The position numbers and the translations under genes are program-made. This document shows, in pieces, positions 32,115-39,457 of a stretch of 39,998 nucleotides of DNA. The DNA is from Acidilobaceae archaeon (GTDB taxonomy: Archaea > Thermoproteota > Thermoprotei_A > Sulfolobales > Acidilobaceae). The stretch is taken from the NCBI GenBank assembly GCA_027046245.1, contig JALTZJ010000058.1:1-39998 (forward strand), read 5' to 3'. Each line of letters opens with the position of its first letter. Position 1 is the first letter of the stretch. The notes under the pieces were generated by a model, which searched no databases, was not told where the DNA came from, and saw only the letters and a list, made by a program, of their open reading frames with translations.

Positions 32115-33062
32115 GTGAGGGGCGCTGGCGGTAGCTTCGAGGAGGAGCTTAGGGCTAGGGGTGCCCGGAAGTACGAGGGCAGCATAGTCGTGTTGAAGCG
32201 CTTCGTAGAGCTAGCTGTGAAGGCGCTGGAGGAGGTTACAGTTAATCATTTCACCGTGGGGGGAGGAGATTATGAGGCGGCTGTGAAGCTTAGACTTGAG
32301 AGCGTGAGAAACACTGTGGGCTGGCTGCCCAGCACCACATACCTTAGCAGTATACTCCTGAGGGGCTCCGTCCTAGCATACAGGGCTACGGACGACATGA
32401 AGGAGGTGCTGAGGGTCATCTACAGGATGAGGGTCGCCTTGGAGGAGGAGCTTGAGGCCCTGGCAGAGAGGCTGGCCTCCGCTTGCAGCTCAATGCTCAC
32501 GGGGGACTCGATACTATTCGTGAGCAGGAGTCTCGGGGCGGAGTGCATCAAGAGGGCCGGTGGAGGCCCGTATCCTGTATTCGAGGGCGGCCTCTGGAAC
32601 GTGGCCCGGGGGATAGCTGTGGCCACGGGAGGCGCGGTCGTCGCTTACCCCGAGAGCCTCGCCTACAGTGCTTTGAAGCGGTATCGTAGCCTCGTGGTCG
32701 AGCTCGACGGCATAGCAGGCAACACTGTCTACCTTAGAGCTGGGGGCAGGGCGGTCCTTGAGGCGGCGAGGAGGCTGGACGTCGGGATAGGCGGGCTGGC
32801 CCACGACCTGGCAGTCTACCCGGCCGAGCTTGAGGGGGGAGAGGATAAGGTGCCCCACACCGTTGTCTACACTGAGTGGGGGGAGCCCATGAGCCTGCCC
32901 ATCTACGAGACCGCTCCCCTGGAGCTGCTCGACTTCGTCACTACGGGTAGGAAAACCTATAATAGGGAGGACTACGATGAACTCCTCTTCGATGCCAGCG
33001 ATAAGGCCCGCGTCATCGTCGCCTCGGCGGTTAGAGGGCTTCGGAGGAGGCAGCAGGAGTGA
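32115..33062 (+). CDS. eIF2B-fold protein (translation-factor / sugar-phosphate isomerase superfamily)
   Basis: A 315-residue protein whose order fits the eIF2B-alpha/MtnA/ribose-1,5-bisphosphate isomerase superfamily: an N-terminal helical bundle (about 1-125) with VGWLPSTTYLSSILLRGSV in the position of the usual RPT motif, then GDSILFVSRSLGAECIKRA (about 132-150), where the family has a GD-x-IL-x-SS-x-TV strand, then an EGGLWNVARGIAVATGG turn, and ELDGIAGNTVYLRAGGRAVLEAARRLDV near 208-235, matching the GAD-x-I and NK-x-GT region in degenerate form. Loss of the NK motif means it may not bind the usual phosphosugar. It overlaps the next gene by 4 bases. A metabolic isomerase or regulatory subunit role is inferred. 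Confidence 0.55.
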   Translation: MRGAGGSFEEELRARGARKYEGSIVVLKRFVELAVKALEEVTVNHFTVGGGDYEAAVKLRLESVRNTVGWLPSTTYLSSILLRGSVLAYRATDDMKEVLRVIYRMRVALEEELEALAERLASACSSMLTGDSILFVSRSLGAECIKRAGGGPYPVFEGGLWNVARGIAVATGGAVVAYPESLAYSALKRYRSLVVELDGIAGNTVYLRAGGRAVLEAARRLDVGIGGLAHDLAVYPAELEGGEDKVPHTVVYTEWGEPMSLPIYETAPLELLDFVTTGRKTYNREDYDELLFDASDKARVIVASAVRGLRRRQQE

Positions 33063-33706
33063 CGGGGGCCACGCTCCAGGCGATAGTAATCCTTGCGGCC
33101 CTCCTAAGCCTAGCCAGCATCCAGCCCCCAGAAGGCGTAGTAGAGCTACCTAAGGAGGGCGGGGAGGGACTGTACCTGCCCGTGCCTCCCGGCTCCTATA
33201 GGTACGAGGCCGTGGAGATCGCTGAGGGCTACCTAGCCGCCCTACTATACATGAACGCGGAGGAGGCGAGGCTCGAGAGGGGCCCCGCTGGTATAGCGGG
33301 CGCCGCCGTACTTCCAGGCGAGTGCAGCCTCCTCTCCATGGGCGTCGAGCCCGAGAGCCTCTCTAGCCTGGCAGCCTACAGGCTAGAACCCCTCGAGGGC
33401 TCGTGCAGGGTGGAGCTGTGGATAGCAGCGGCTGCAGCCCCCGCGGGGCCCCTAGCGGTCTATGCTGCTAGCGGGGAGGCAGCAGCAATACTCGTGGTAT
33501 ACCCGGTGGCCTCCGGGGGCGGTGCAGAGCTGGAGCCCGGGGTAGCGGAGGCGCCTCAGGAGAGCCCCCTCCCCGGGGAGGGCGTCTCTTCTCCCGGCGG
33601 CGATGGGGGTCGGGTTTGGGGTGAAAGCCGCTGGCTCCCCCTAGCTATCTCACTGGCAGTGCTCGCCGTGGCTGTGGTGGCAGAGCTTGGAGTCCAGCGT
33701 CGTTGA
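33059..33706 (+). CDS. Secreted or membrane-anchored protein, unknown
   Basis: A 215-residue protein with an N-terminal signal peptide (about 4-20), a beta-rich outside domain (about 30-150) containing two Cys near 108 and 134 that could form a disulfide, a Gly/Pro/Ser-rich spacer (about 155-190) and a C-terminal transmembrane helix (about 191-210) with a basic tail. The layout suits a cell-surface protein anchored at its end. No family is recognised. It overlaps the eIF2B-like gene by 4 bases and ribB by 20, so it sits inside the riboflavin operon without an obvious metabolic link. Confidence 0.6.
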   Translation: MTGATLQAIVILAALLSLASIQPPEGVVELPKEGGEGLYLPVPPGSYRYEAVEIAEGYLAALLYMNAEEARLERGPAGIAGAAVLPGECSLLSMGVEPESLSSLAAYRLEPLEGSCRVELWIAAAAAPAGPLAVYAASGEAAAILVVYPVASGGGAELEPGVAEAPQESPLPGEGVSSPGGDGGRVWGESRWLPLAISLAVLAVAVVAELGVQRR

Positions 33707-34382
33707 CGAGGCAGTGGAGGCCCTCCGCCGCGGGGGGCCGGTGATGGTGTTCGACAGCGAAAGCAGAGAGTCTGAGGTAGACCTAGTCTATTATGCCCCC
33801 AGGGTGGGGGTGGAGGAGATCTACGATTTAAGGGTGAACGCTGGGGGCTTGATATGCTTCGCCACCCACGGCAGGGTAGCGAGGGCCATCGGGCTTCCCT
33901 GGGGAGACGAGCTGTACTCCCTACACCCCACACTGAAGCCCCTAGCAGCTAGGAGGCTGGGCTACGGCGACAGGACTGCCTTCACCGTCTGGGTGAACCA
34001 CGTAGGGGTAGCCACCGGGATAAGGGACTCCGACAGGGCGTTGACGGCGAGGATGCTCTCCAAGGTGGCCGACCTCGCATGGCGGGGGAGGGTAGAGGAT
34101 GCTAGGAGGCTCTTCACCGAGGAGTTCGTGGCTCCGGGCCACGTGCCGATCCTGGCTGCCCGGGGGCTAGGGGAGAGGAGGGGCCACACAGAGCTGGCCG
34201 TCTCGCTTGCAGTGCTAGCAGGCCTCACCCCCGCCCTGGTGCTAGCCGAGATGCTCGATAAGGGGGCACAGCTAAGCCTTGAGAAGGCCCGGGAGATAGC
34301 AGAAGCCCGGGGGATACCCCTGGTGAGCGGCGATGACATACTCGAGGCGTGCAGCGGCGTCGAAGTGTGTTGGCGTGGCTGA
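33687..34382 (+). CDS. ribB: 3,4-dihydroxy-2-butanone-4-phosphate synthase
   Basis: A 231-residue RibB, which turns ribulose-5-phosphate into the four-carbon unit of riboflavin. Seen: the metal/substrate loop DSESRESEVDLVYYA near 23-37 (family D-x4-E-x-E-D), NHVGVATGIRDSDRALT near 105-121 carrying the conserved GI-S/R-x-x-DR pattern, and GHVPILAARGLGERRGHTELAVSLAVLAG near 152-180 with the active-site His and Glu (HTE). No GTP cyclohydrolase II domain is attached, as in archaea. It starts with TTG overlapping the preceding gene by 20 bases and overlaps ribC by 50, so the two enzymes are co-expressed. Confidence 0.93.
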   Translation: MESSVVDEAVEALRRGGPVMVFDSESRESEVDLVYYAPRVGVEEIYDLRVNAGGLICFATHGRVARAIGLPWGDELYSLHPTLKPLAARRLGYGDRTAFTVWVNHVGVATGIRDSDRALTARMLSKVADLAWRGRVEDARRLFTEEFVAPGHVPILAARGLGERRGHTELAVSLAVLAGLTPALVLAEMLDKGAQLSLEKAREIAEARGIPLVSGDDILEACSGVEVCWRG

Positions 34383-34827
34383 CACCACCTTCTCCCGAGT
34401 AGACATGGGTAGCGTGGCTGTAGAGACCCTGCAACGCCTCCTCCCCGGCTACAGGATCCTGAGGCATACTGTGCCCGGGATAAAGGACCTGCCGGGAGCG
34501 GCTAGGCGGCTCCTCGACCTGGGGTGCGAGGCCGTCATAACCCTCGGCTGGGTCGGAGGGAAGGAGGTAGACAAGCTAAGCTACCTAGCCATGAGCGTCG
34601 GCCTGATAACGCTCCAGGTCCTCACAGGCAGAATAGTGATAGATGTTACAGTGCACGAGGACGAAGCCGACTCGGAGAGAGAGCTATACAGGATAGCAGT
34701 GGATAGGGTGAGAAAGCACGCAGAGAACCTAGCAAGGCTACTAAAGGAGGGCCCAGAAGCCCTGACACCCTACGCAGGCAAAGGCCTCAGACAGGGCTAC
34801 CCCGACGAGGGCCCGATAAAACCGTGA
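34333..34827 (+). CDS. ribC: Archaeal riboflavin synthase
   Basis: A 164-residue archaeal-type riboflavin synthase (RibC), which has the fold of lumazine synthase and dismutates two molecules of 6,7-dimethyl-8-ribityllumazine. It carries the family signature: VGVADTTFSRVDMG near 14-27, HTVPGIKDLPGAARRLLDLGCEAVITLGWVG near 45-75, VHEDEADSERELY near 120-132 and a closing YAGKGLRQGYPDEGP near 147-161. The ATG at 34333 keeps the first strand, while the GTG at 34375 would cut it, so the longer start is preferred even though it overlaps ribB by 50 bases. Lumazine synthase itself is not in the window. Confidence 0.92.
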   Translation: MTYSRRAAASKCVGVADTTFSRVDMGSVAVETLQRLLPGYRILRHTVPGIKDLPGAARRLLDLGCEAVITLGWVGGKEVDKLSYLAMSVGLITLQVLTGRIVIDVTVHEDEADSERELYRIAVDRVRKHAENLARLLKEGPEALTPYAGKGLRQGYPDEGPIKP

Positions 34828-34855
34828 ACAAGCCCCAACCACGTAGAATAGCACT

Positions 34856-34958
34856 GGGGCCGGTGAGGCGGAACCCGGGATCCGAAACACCCGGGGAAGC
34901 CCCTCTTCTAGGGGCGCTCCCCCGGGCTAGTGTGGAGCGCATACTGTGCCGAGGCCCC
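34856..34958. ncRNA. Cloverleaf-like structured element between ribC and the AEP gene
   Basis: Both strands can fold to the same four-way shape. Outer stem GGGGCC (34856-34861) pairs with GGCCCC (34953-34958). Inside are hairpin A, CGGA/TCCG (34869-34884); hairpin B, CCCGGGG-AA-GCCCC/GGGGC-GCTC-CCCCGGG (34890-34926) with a 7-base loop; and hairpin C, AGTGTG/CATACT (34929-34945). It is not a tRNA: no TψC arm or CCA-ready end is present. It follows ribC and precedes the convergent AEP gene, so it could be a bidirectional terminator-like structure or a separate small RNA. GC content raises the chance of chance pairing. Confidence 0.35.
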
Positions 34959-34971
34959 AACTAGTCAATCT

Positions 34972-36492
34972 CTAAGCCCGAGGCCGTCGCTCCTCACCCT
35001 CATCGCCCTCCTCCCCGCCACTGCCGTCGAGGCCCAGCCACTTGTCTAGGCCTACTGGCCTCCTCCTAGCGGCGAGGCCCCGGGTTCTAGGCGTCTCGCC
35101 GCCGCTCCCGCCAATAGCCGACGGCCTCCTCCGGGGCCTCCACTCCCCCATCACTAATTTCTCCACGAAGACGTCCCTCACCGGCTCATACACTTCCTTG
35201 TAGAAGCGTTGTGGGTCCCTTAGTACTCTCTCGGGGAAGCTGGCCACGTAGTCGAGAGCCGCCTTCCAAGCCTCCTCGAATGGTACACCAGCTTCCTCGA
35301 ACTTCCTAGCCACGTTCCTGTCGAAGTCCTCCGGCGTCTGCTCCACGCCTCCCATGGAGTACCAGCCGCGGGGCCCCACCTTCACCCTCTCACCAAGCAC
35401 CTCGACCAGCTGCTCCCCCTGCTCACGCCTCTCCGATGCGCTCCTGGCTGCTCTTGGGGCTGCGTGGAGCCTCCGGGCAGCGCTCCTGGCGGGTCCATAG
35501 TACTTTGCCCATGCATAGAAGATTGCTCTGTTGAGGCCGAAGCTCTTGGCCTTCTCGGGGTCGCCGGTGAGCAGGTAGTAGCGGGCTGCTTGGAGGAGGG
35601 CCATAACCGGGAACCTGCCCACCTTGCCGGGCTTAGCTGCTGGAGCAGGCCTCCTGCCCTTAGCCGCGGGGCCTGGAAGGGCTATTATGCTCCTAGTAGA
35701 GCCTTGCGGCACTTCTCTCAGCGCCCTAGCTATCGCGTCGTCCGCCTCCCCCCTTTCGTAGCGCCTCAGGGCTTCGGGGTCGTGCCTGTAGGAGTATGGC
35801 TCGCTCCATGTGGGGGTGAAGAGGTCTAGGTCCTCCGGCTTCATGGCAACCGCTACCCTGTCTACCCTTCGGTGCAGGCTAAGGGGTGCAGTGGCGACGC
35901 CGCGGGGCCTAACAACGTTCTCGATCTTCACGGCGCCGCCGCTAGCCTTGACCGCTTCTTCGAGCCCGCTCCTAGCCAGCCTGATTACTAGCTCTGCTAG
36001 GGCGAATGCAGCGTCGACAGGCCTAACGTCTATGGAGTCCCAGTTGACTGCCGCCTCGTTAACCCTTACATGGAAGCCTGCACCACTCCATAACAGGTAG
36101 ACGCTCCTCTCTACTCCCAGCTCCTTGAGGGCCTCCACAGCTGCTCTGGCGGCCCTCACTGCGAAGGGCCAGCCTGCTAGGCTCTCCTCGTCGATCAGGT
36201 CTATGTCTATCAGGGGGGTAGCAGCTTCAACATTTAAATCGTAGTTCTCCGAGACGTCGTGTTTAGCCTCGAGCCTCCTGTAGACCTCTATACTGGCGTA
36301 GAAGCTTCTGGCTCCCAGCTCCCTTGCTATCCCGGCGACGTCGCCGGGCTCCTCCACCCTAATGGGCTCGTCGCCCCTCCACCGGCGCCACACGCCCCGG
36401 GAGTCCACTATCGCGAGCCAGCGCCGCCGGGAGTACCAGGCTATCTCTCGCGCCACTTCCTCACGTGAATAGTGGGCTACCGGGTCGATCAT
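34972..36492 (-). CDS. Archaeo-eukaryotic primase (AEP) superfamily protein
   Basis: A protein of about 506 residues with the AEP primase catalytic core. Visible motifs: LIDIDL (the metal-binding D-x-D pair, near residues 96-98), then YLLWSGAGFHVRV (the S-G-x-G-F-H motif with the nucleotide-binding His near 141), then RPRGVATAPLSLHRRVDRVAVAM (near 205-230), matching the primase SLH-region. The C-terminal half, including RAIFYAWAKYYGPARSAAR, looks helical, like primase C-terminal domains, and ends in a basic, low-complexity tail. It is not the standard PriS of the replicative primase by length and order. The frame opens at 36534, but ATG at 36492 leaves room for divergent promoters with gcvT, so it is preferred. 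Priming or DNA repair are possible roles. Confidence 0.7.
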   Translation of the reverse strand: MIDPVAHYSREEVAREIAWYSRRRWLAIVDSRGVWRRWRGDEPIRVEEPGDVAGIARELGARSFYASIEVYRRLEAKHDVSENYDLNVEAATPLIDIDLIDEESLAGWPFAVRAARAAVEALKELGVERSVYLLWSGAGFHVRVNEAAVNWDSIDVRPVDAAFALAELVIRLARSGLEEAVKASGGAVKIENVVRPRGVATAPLSLHRRVDRVAVAMKPEDLDLFTPTWSEPYSYRHDPEALRRYERGEADDAIARALREVPQGSTRSIIALPGPAAKGRRPAPAAKPGKVGRFPVMALLQAARYYLLTGDPEKAKSFGLNRAIFYAWAKYYGPARSAARRLHAAPRAARSASERREQGEQLVEVLGERVKVGPRGWYSMGGVEQTPEDFDRNVARKFEEAGVPFEEAWKAALDYVASFPERVLRDPQRFYKEVYEPVRDVFVEKLVMGEWRPRRRPSAIGGSGGETPRTRGLAARRRPVGLDKWLGLDGSGGEEGDEGEERRPRA

Positions 36493-36559
36493 TACCCGGC
36501 TGCACCCCCCAGTTATCAGGACTATGCACGCCACCCGGTGTTAACTCGGAGAGGGGAGG

Positions 36560-37708
36560 GTGGCTCGCGGGTTGAGCCTTAGAAGGGTGCCTCTGCGGAG
36601 CCTCCACGAGGATCTCGGCGCTAGCTTCGGCGAGTTCGCCGGCTGGGAGGTGCCTATGAGTTATGGCAGCGTTGTGGAGGAGCACATGGCTGTGAGGAGC
36701 AGCGTGGGAATCTTCGATATAAGTCACATGGGGAGGATGCTTGTCAAGGGCCCCGGGGCTACCGAGCTGCTGGAGAGGATATACACTAAGAGGGTTTCTA
36801 AGACTAGGAGTGGCTTCATGAGTGGGCCCACGCTTGTGCTAAACGAGTGGGCCAGGGTTAGGGATGACGAGATGCCGTATAGGCTCGGGGAGGATGAGTG
36901 GCTTATAGTGCCTAACGCCGCTGTAGCCGACGCCATGCTGGACCATTTTAGGAGCGTTGCCAGTAGTATGGGGCTGAGGGGCGTCGAGATAGTCGATCTG
37001 AGGGAGAAGTACTCGCTACTAGCCGTCCAGGGGCCCAGGGCTATGGAGGTCGCTGAGAGGCTTGGTGCTTCGTGGATAGCGGAGTTGAGGCCCCTAGAGT
37101 TCAGGGTTGACGCTGAGATCGGCGGGGCCAGGGCCTATATAGTTAGTAGGAGTGGCTGGACGGGGGAGGATGGATTCGAGGTGATAGCTGAGCATGGCGA
37201 GGCCGCTAAGATCCTGAGGGCCGCGGTTGAGGCCGGTGCGAGGCCCGCCGGGATAGCTGCTAGGGATACTCTTAGGATAGAGGCGGGCTTCGTCCTGGGA
37301 GGCCACGAGTACGGCGAGGACCCGAGGAGGTGGCCCTGTGCTGTGGCCCTCCGCTACGGCCTGGGAGCTATAGACTGGGGGAAGACGGGGTTCATAGGCG
37401 AGGAGGCCCTCAGGGCTTGCAGGAGAGAGGGCCAGCGCTGGGTCAGAGTGGGCCTTGTAATGAAGAAGAAGCATGCAAGGCTCGTGCCGAGACAGGGGTC
37501 CCAGATATACGTCGACGACGTTCTTGTGGGCTGGGTCACCAGTGGCACCTTCAGCCCCGTAATAAAGAGGGGGGTAGCCCAGGCCTACGTAGATACCAGG
37601 TACGCCATACCAGAGGAGACCGTGGAGGTAGAGGTTAGGGGCAAGAGGGGTGAGGCTAGGATACAGGGGTTCCCCCTGGTGCCCCTCGGCTCAGCTACTA
37701 AGAAGTAG
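36560..37708 (+). CDS. gcvT: Glycine cleavage system T protein (aminomethyltransferase)
   Basis: A 382-residue GcvT, the tetrahydrofolate- or tetrahydropterin-dependent part of glycine cleavage. It begins with PLRSLHEDLGASFGEFAGWEVPMSY and RSSVGIFDISHMGRMLVKGPGA, both family signatures. The catalytic Asp lies in ARVRDDEMPYRLGEDEWLIVPNAA near 97-120, and the C-terminal barrel shows TGEDGFEV (near 199-206), ARDTLRIEAGF (near 233-243) and GWVTSGTFSPVIKRGVAQAYV (near 322-342). Length is normal. No gcvH or gcvP is nearby. Its last 18 bases overlap the end of the PTPS-like gene on the other strand. Confidence 0.93.
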   Translation: MARGLSLRRVPLRSLHEDLGASFGEFAGWEVPMSYGSVVEEHMAVRSSVGIFDISHMGRMLVKGPGATELLERIYTKRVSKTRSGFMSGPTLVLNEWARVRDDEMPYRLGEDEWLIVPNAAVADAMLDHFRSVASSMGLRGVEIVDLREKYSLLAVQGPRAMEVAERLGASWIAELRPLEFRVDAEIGGARAYIVSRSGWTGEDGFEVIAEHGEAAKILRAAVEAGARPAGIAARDTLRIEAGFVLGGHEYGEDPRRWPCAVALRYGLGAIDWGKTGFIGEEALRACRREGQRWVRVGLVMKKKHARLVPRQGSQIYVDDVLVGWVTSGTFSPVIKRGVAQAYVDTRYAIPEETVEVEVRGKRGEARIQGFPLVPLGSATKK

Positions 37709-38056
37709 CTCCACCCTCCGGAGGCCCCAGAGCCACGAGGCCGAAACCCTGCACAGCCGGAAGCCTCCAGGGACCTCGCGGGGTAGACGCCGTGACAGGG
37801 CGTGGAGGGCGTCCTCTATCAAGGCGCCCTCCCCTAGGGAGGAGTCTAGGCTTCCCCGGGGCTTCAAGCCCAGCCCCTCAAGGGCGCTGGTGAGGGCCTC
37901 TGCTACCCACTCCACGTCGAGGCTCTCGCCACGGGATCCACAGTAGCATGCCTCGACTAGGAGGTCGTGGCCGTGGAGGCCGCCGTAGCCCGGGAGCCTC
38001 GATGCTGTCAGGGCTATACTAGCAGGAGCCGAAGCGCACACGGAGACCAATTCCAC
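37691..38056 (-). CDS. Degenerate 6-pyruvoyltetrahydropterin synthase (PTPS/QueD)-like protein
   Basis: A 121-residue protein with the T-fold layout of PTPS/QueD enzymes: a first strand ALTASRLPGY, the LHGHDLLVEACYCGS Zn-motif strand near 27-41, a helix DVEWVAEALTSALEGLG, and a final strand WGLRRVELLLSS. The HGH pair of zinc ligands is present. Where active enzymes have a first His (x-AAHRL) and a Cys four residues before HGH, this one has Ser and Tyr, so normal catalysis is doubtful. It converges with gcvT. Families of PTPS-like proteins with changed active sites exist in archaea. The call rests on one motif and the size. Confidence 0.5.
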   Translation of the reverse strand: MELVSVCASAPASIALTASRLPGYGGLHGHDLLVEACYCGSRGESLDVEWVAEALTSALEGLGLKPRGSLDSSLGEGALIEDALHALSRRLPREVPGGFRLCRVSASWLWGLRRVELLLSS

Positions 38057-38226
38057 GCAGCACCACCCCTAGGAGTACTAGCAGGAGCGTGGCTATCGCT
38101 AGCACTATCCACGCCTCCAAGGTGCCTGCAACCCGGAAAACAGTATTTTCCGTGTTCACAGTATTCACCCTATTTTCCGGGCGCGAGGCCTGGAGGCGCC
38201 CCGGGGACACGGGAAGGGGTATAGTT

Positions 38227-39372
38227 ATGGGTTTAGGCTTCCAGGAGGCTAGCGGTCTCGCTAGGAAGTTCCTGAGGGAGCTTGAGGCGCCCTTCGTGGG
38301 GCGCCACGAGGAGGCCCTAGTAGTGGTTCTGAGCATACTCAGCGGAGAGCATGCCGTATTGATAGGAGAGCCCGGCACCGCTAAGAGCGCCTTGATAAGG
38401 AGGGCTGCCGACCTGATCAGCGCCAGGTTCTTCAAGTACCTTCTCACCAAGTATACCGAGCCCAGCGAGGTCTTCGGCCCCCTCGATATACGGGCTTTGA
38501 AGGAGGGACGCTACGTCAGGCTCACCCGGGGGAAGCTGCCTGAAGCGGAGATAGCTTTCCTGGACGAGGTGTTCAACGCTAACAGCGCAATGCTCAATAG
38601 CCTGCTCAGCATAATGCAGGAGCGCATACTCTATGACGGCTATACCGAGATACGCGTTCCACTGTGGAGTCTTATGGGGGCTAGTAACAGGATCCCGGAG
38701 GAGCCCGAGCTGGAGGCGCTATACGACAGGTTCCTCTACAGGGTTCTAGTGAAGCCCGTGGACCAGGACAACTGGGACCGCCTCCTCGAAGCCGCCTGGA
38801 GGATAGAGAGGGGGGAGATCCCCAGGCCCGAGCCGATAATGACGCTTGACGAGGTCAAAGAAATGTATAAGATGGCTATGAGCGTGGACGTCATGACTGT
38901 GAAGCCCCAGCTGATAAAGCTGCTTGTCACGTTAGAGGAGAAGGGCCTGCACGTGACTGACAGGAGGAAGGGCAAGATACTCAAGGCGATAGCGGCTCAC
39001 GCCTTCCTGCACGGGAGGAGGGAGGCGGAGGAGACCGACCTCATGGTGCTAAAGTACACCGTGCCAAAGGACCCTGAGGATTTCGAGAAGATAAGCGTGA
39101 TACTCACCGAGGAGCTCAAGACGAGGGAGAGGATAATCAGGGAGCTCATGGAGATCAGGAGGAATATTGAGAACGCCCGGGAAGCCGTGAACAAGCTCCA
39201 GCACTACGACCCCAGGCTCACCGACTACTTCAGGAACCTGAAGATGGTTAAGAACAGGGTTACCACGCTGGTGAAGGACGTTGAGGATCCTGAGGTCGTG
39301 GGGCTAGCCGAGGAGATCATAGAGATGGTAGACCTTCTAATCGAGGAGATAATGGCCAAGCTAAACGTCTAG
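38227..39372 (+). CDS. MoxR-family AAA+ ATPase
   Basis: A 381-residue MoxR/RavA-type AAA+ ATPase. Walker A is GEPGTAKS (residues 48-55), Walker B is IAFLDEVF (109-116), sensor 1 is MGASNRIPEE (near 155), and the helical lid follows to about 280. A coiled-coil tail (about 290-381, rich in Glu, Arg and Lys) resembles RavA-like partners. MoxR proteins act as chaperones with VWA-domain partners to insert metals or mature protein complexes. The frame opens at 38089, but the ATG at 38227 with GGAAGGGG at about 38211-38218 matches the family start, and the extension has no protein pattern. The next gene encodes the probable partner. Confidence 0.88.
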   Translation: MGLGFQEASGLARKFLRELEAPFVGRHEEALVVVLSILSGEHAVLIGEPGTAKSALIRRAADLISARFFKYLLTKYTEPSEVFGPLDIRALKEGRYVRLTRGKLPEAEIAFLDEVFNANSAMLNSLLSIMQERILYDGYTEIRVPLWSLMGASNRIPEEPELEALYDRFLYRVLVKPVDQDNWDRLLEAAWRIERGEIPRPEPIMTLDEVKEMYKMAMSVDVMTVKPQLIKLLVTLEEKGLHVTDRRKGKILKAIAAHAFLHGRREAEETDLMVLKYTVPKDPEDFEKISVILTEELKTRERIIRELMEIRRNIENAREAVNKLQHYDPRLTDYFRNLKMVKNRVTTLVKDVEDPEVVGLAEEIIEMVDLLIEEIMAKLNV

Positions 39373-39432
39373 CCCCTCCTCCACAGCGCCCCAGCCGAGG
39401 GGAACCATTTACGATGCACCGGCAAGTATACC

Positions 39433-39440
39433 TAAATAAT
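39433..39440 (+). promoter_or_regulatory. TATA-like box before the right-edge gene
   Basis: TAAATAAT predicts a start near 39462. This is almost on the predicted first codon, which suggests a leaderless message and its own promoter rather than only read-through from moxR. Confidence 0.4.
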
Positions 39441-39457
39441 GTGGGGGTGCCTGAGTC

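Noticed and set aside
34856-34958. A tRNA gene (cloverleaf shape)
   Set aside because: No GTTC-type T-loop, no D-loop GG, no anticodon loop of the right size and no 7-bp acceptor with a normal T arm on either strand. I keep it only as an unnamed foldable element.
38089-38226. A 46-residue N-terminal extension of the MoxR protein
   Set aside because: The extension has no protein pattern and the ATG at 38227 has a proper Shine-Dalgarno sequence.
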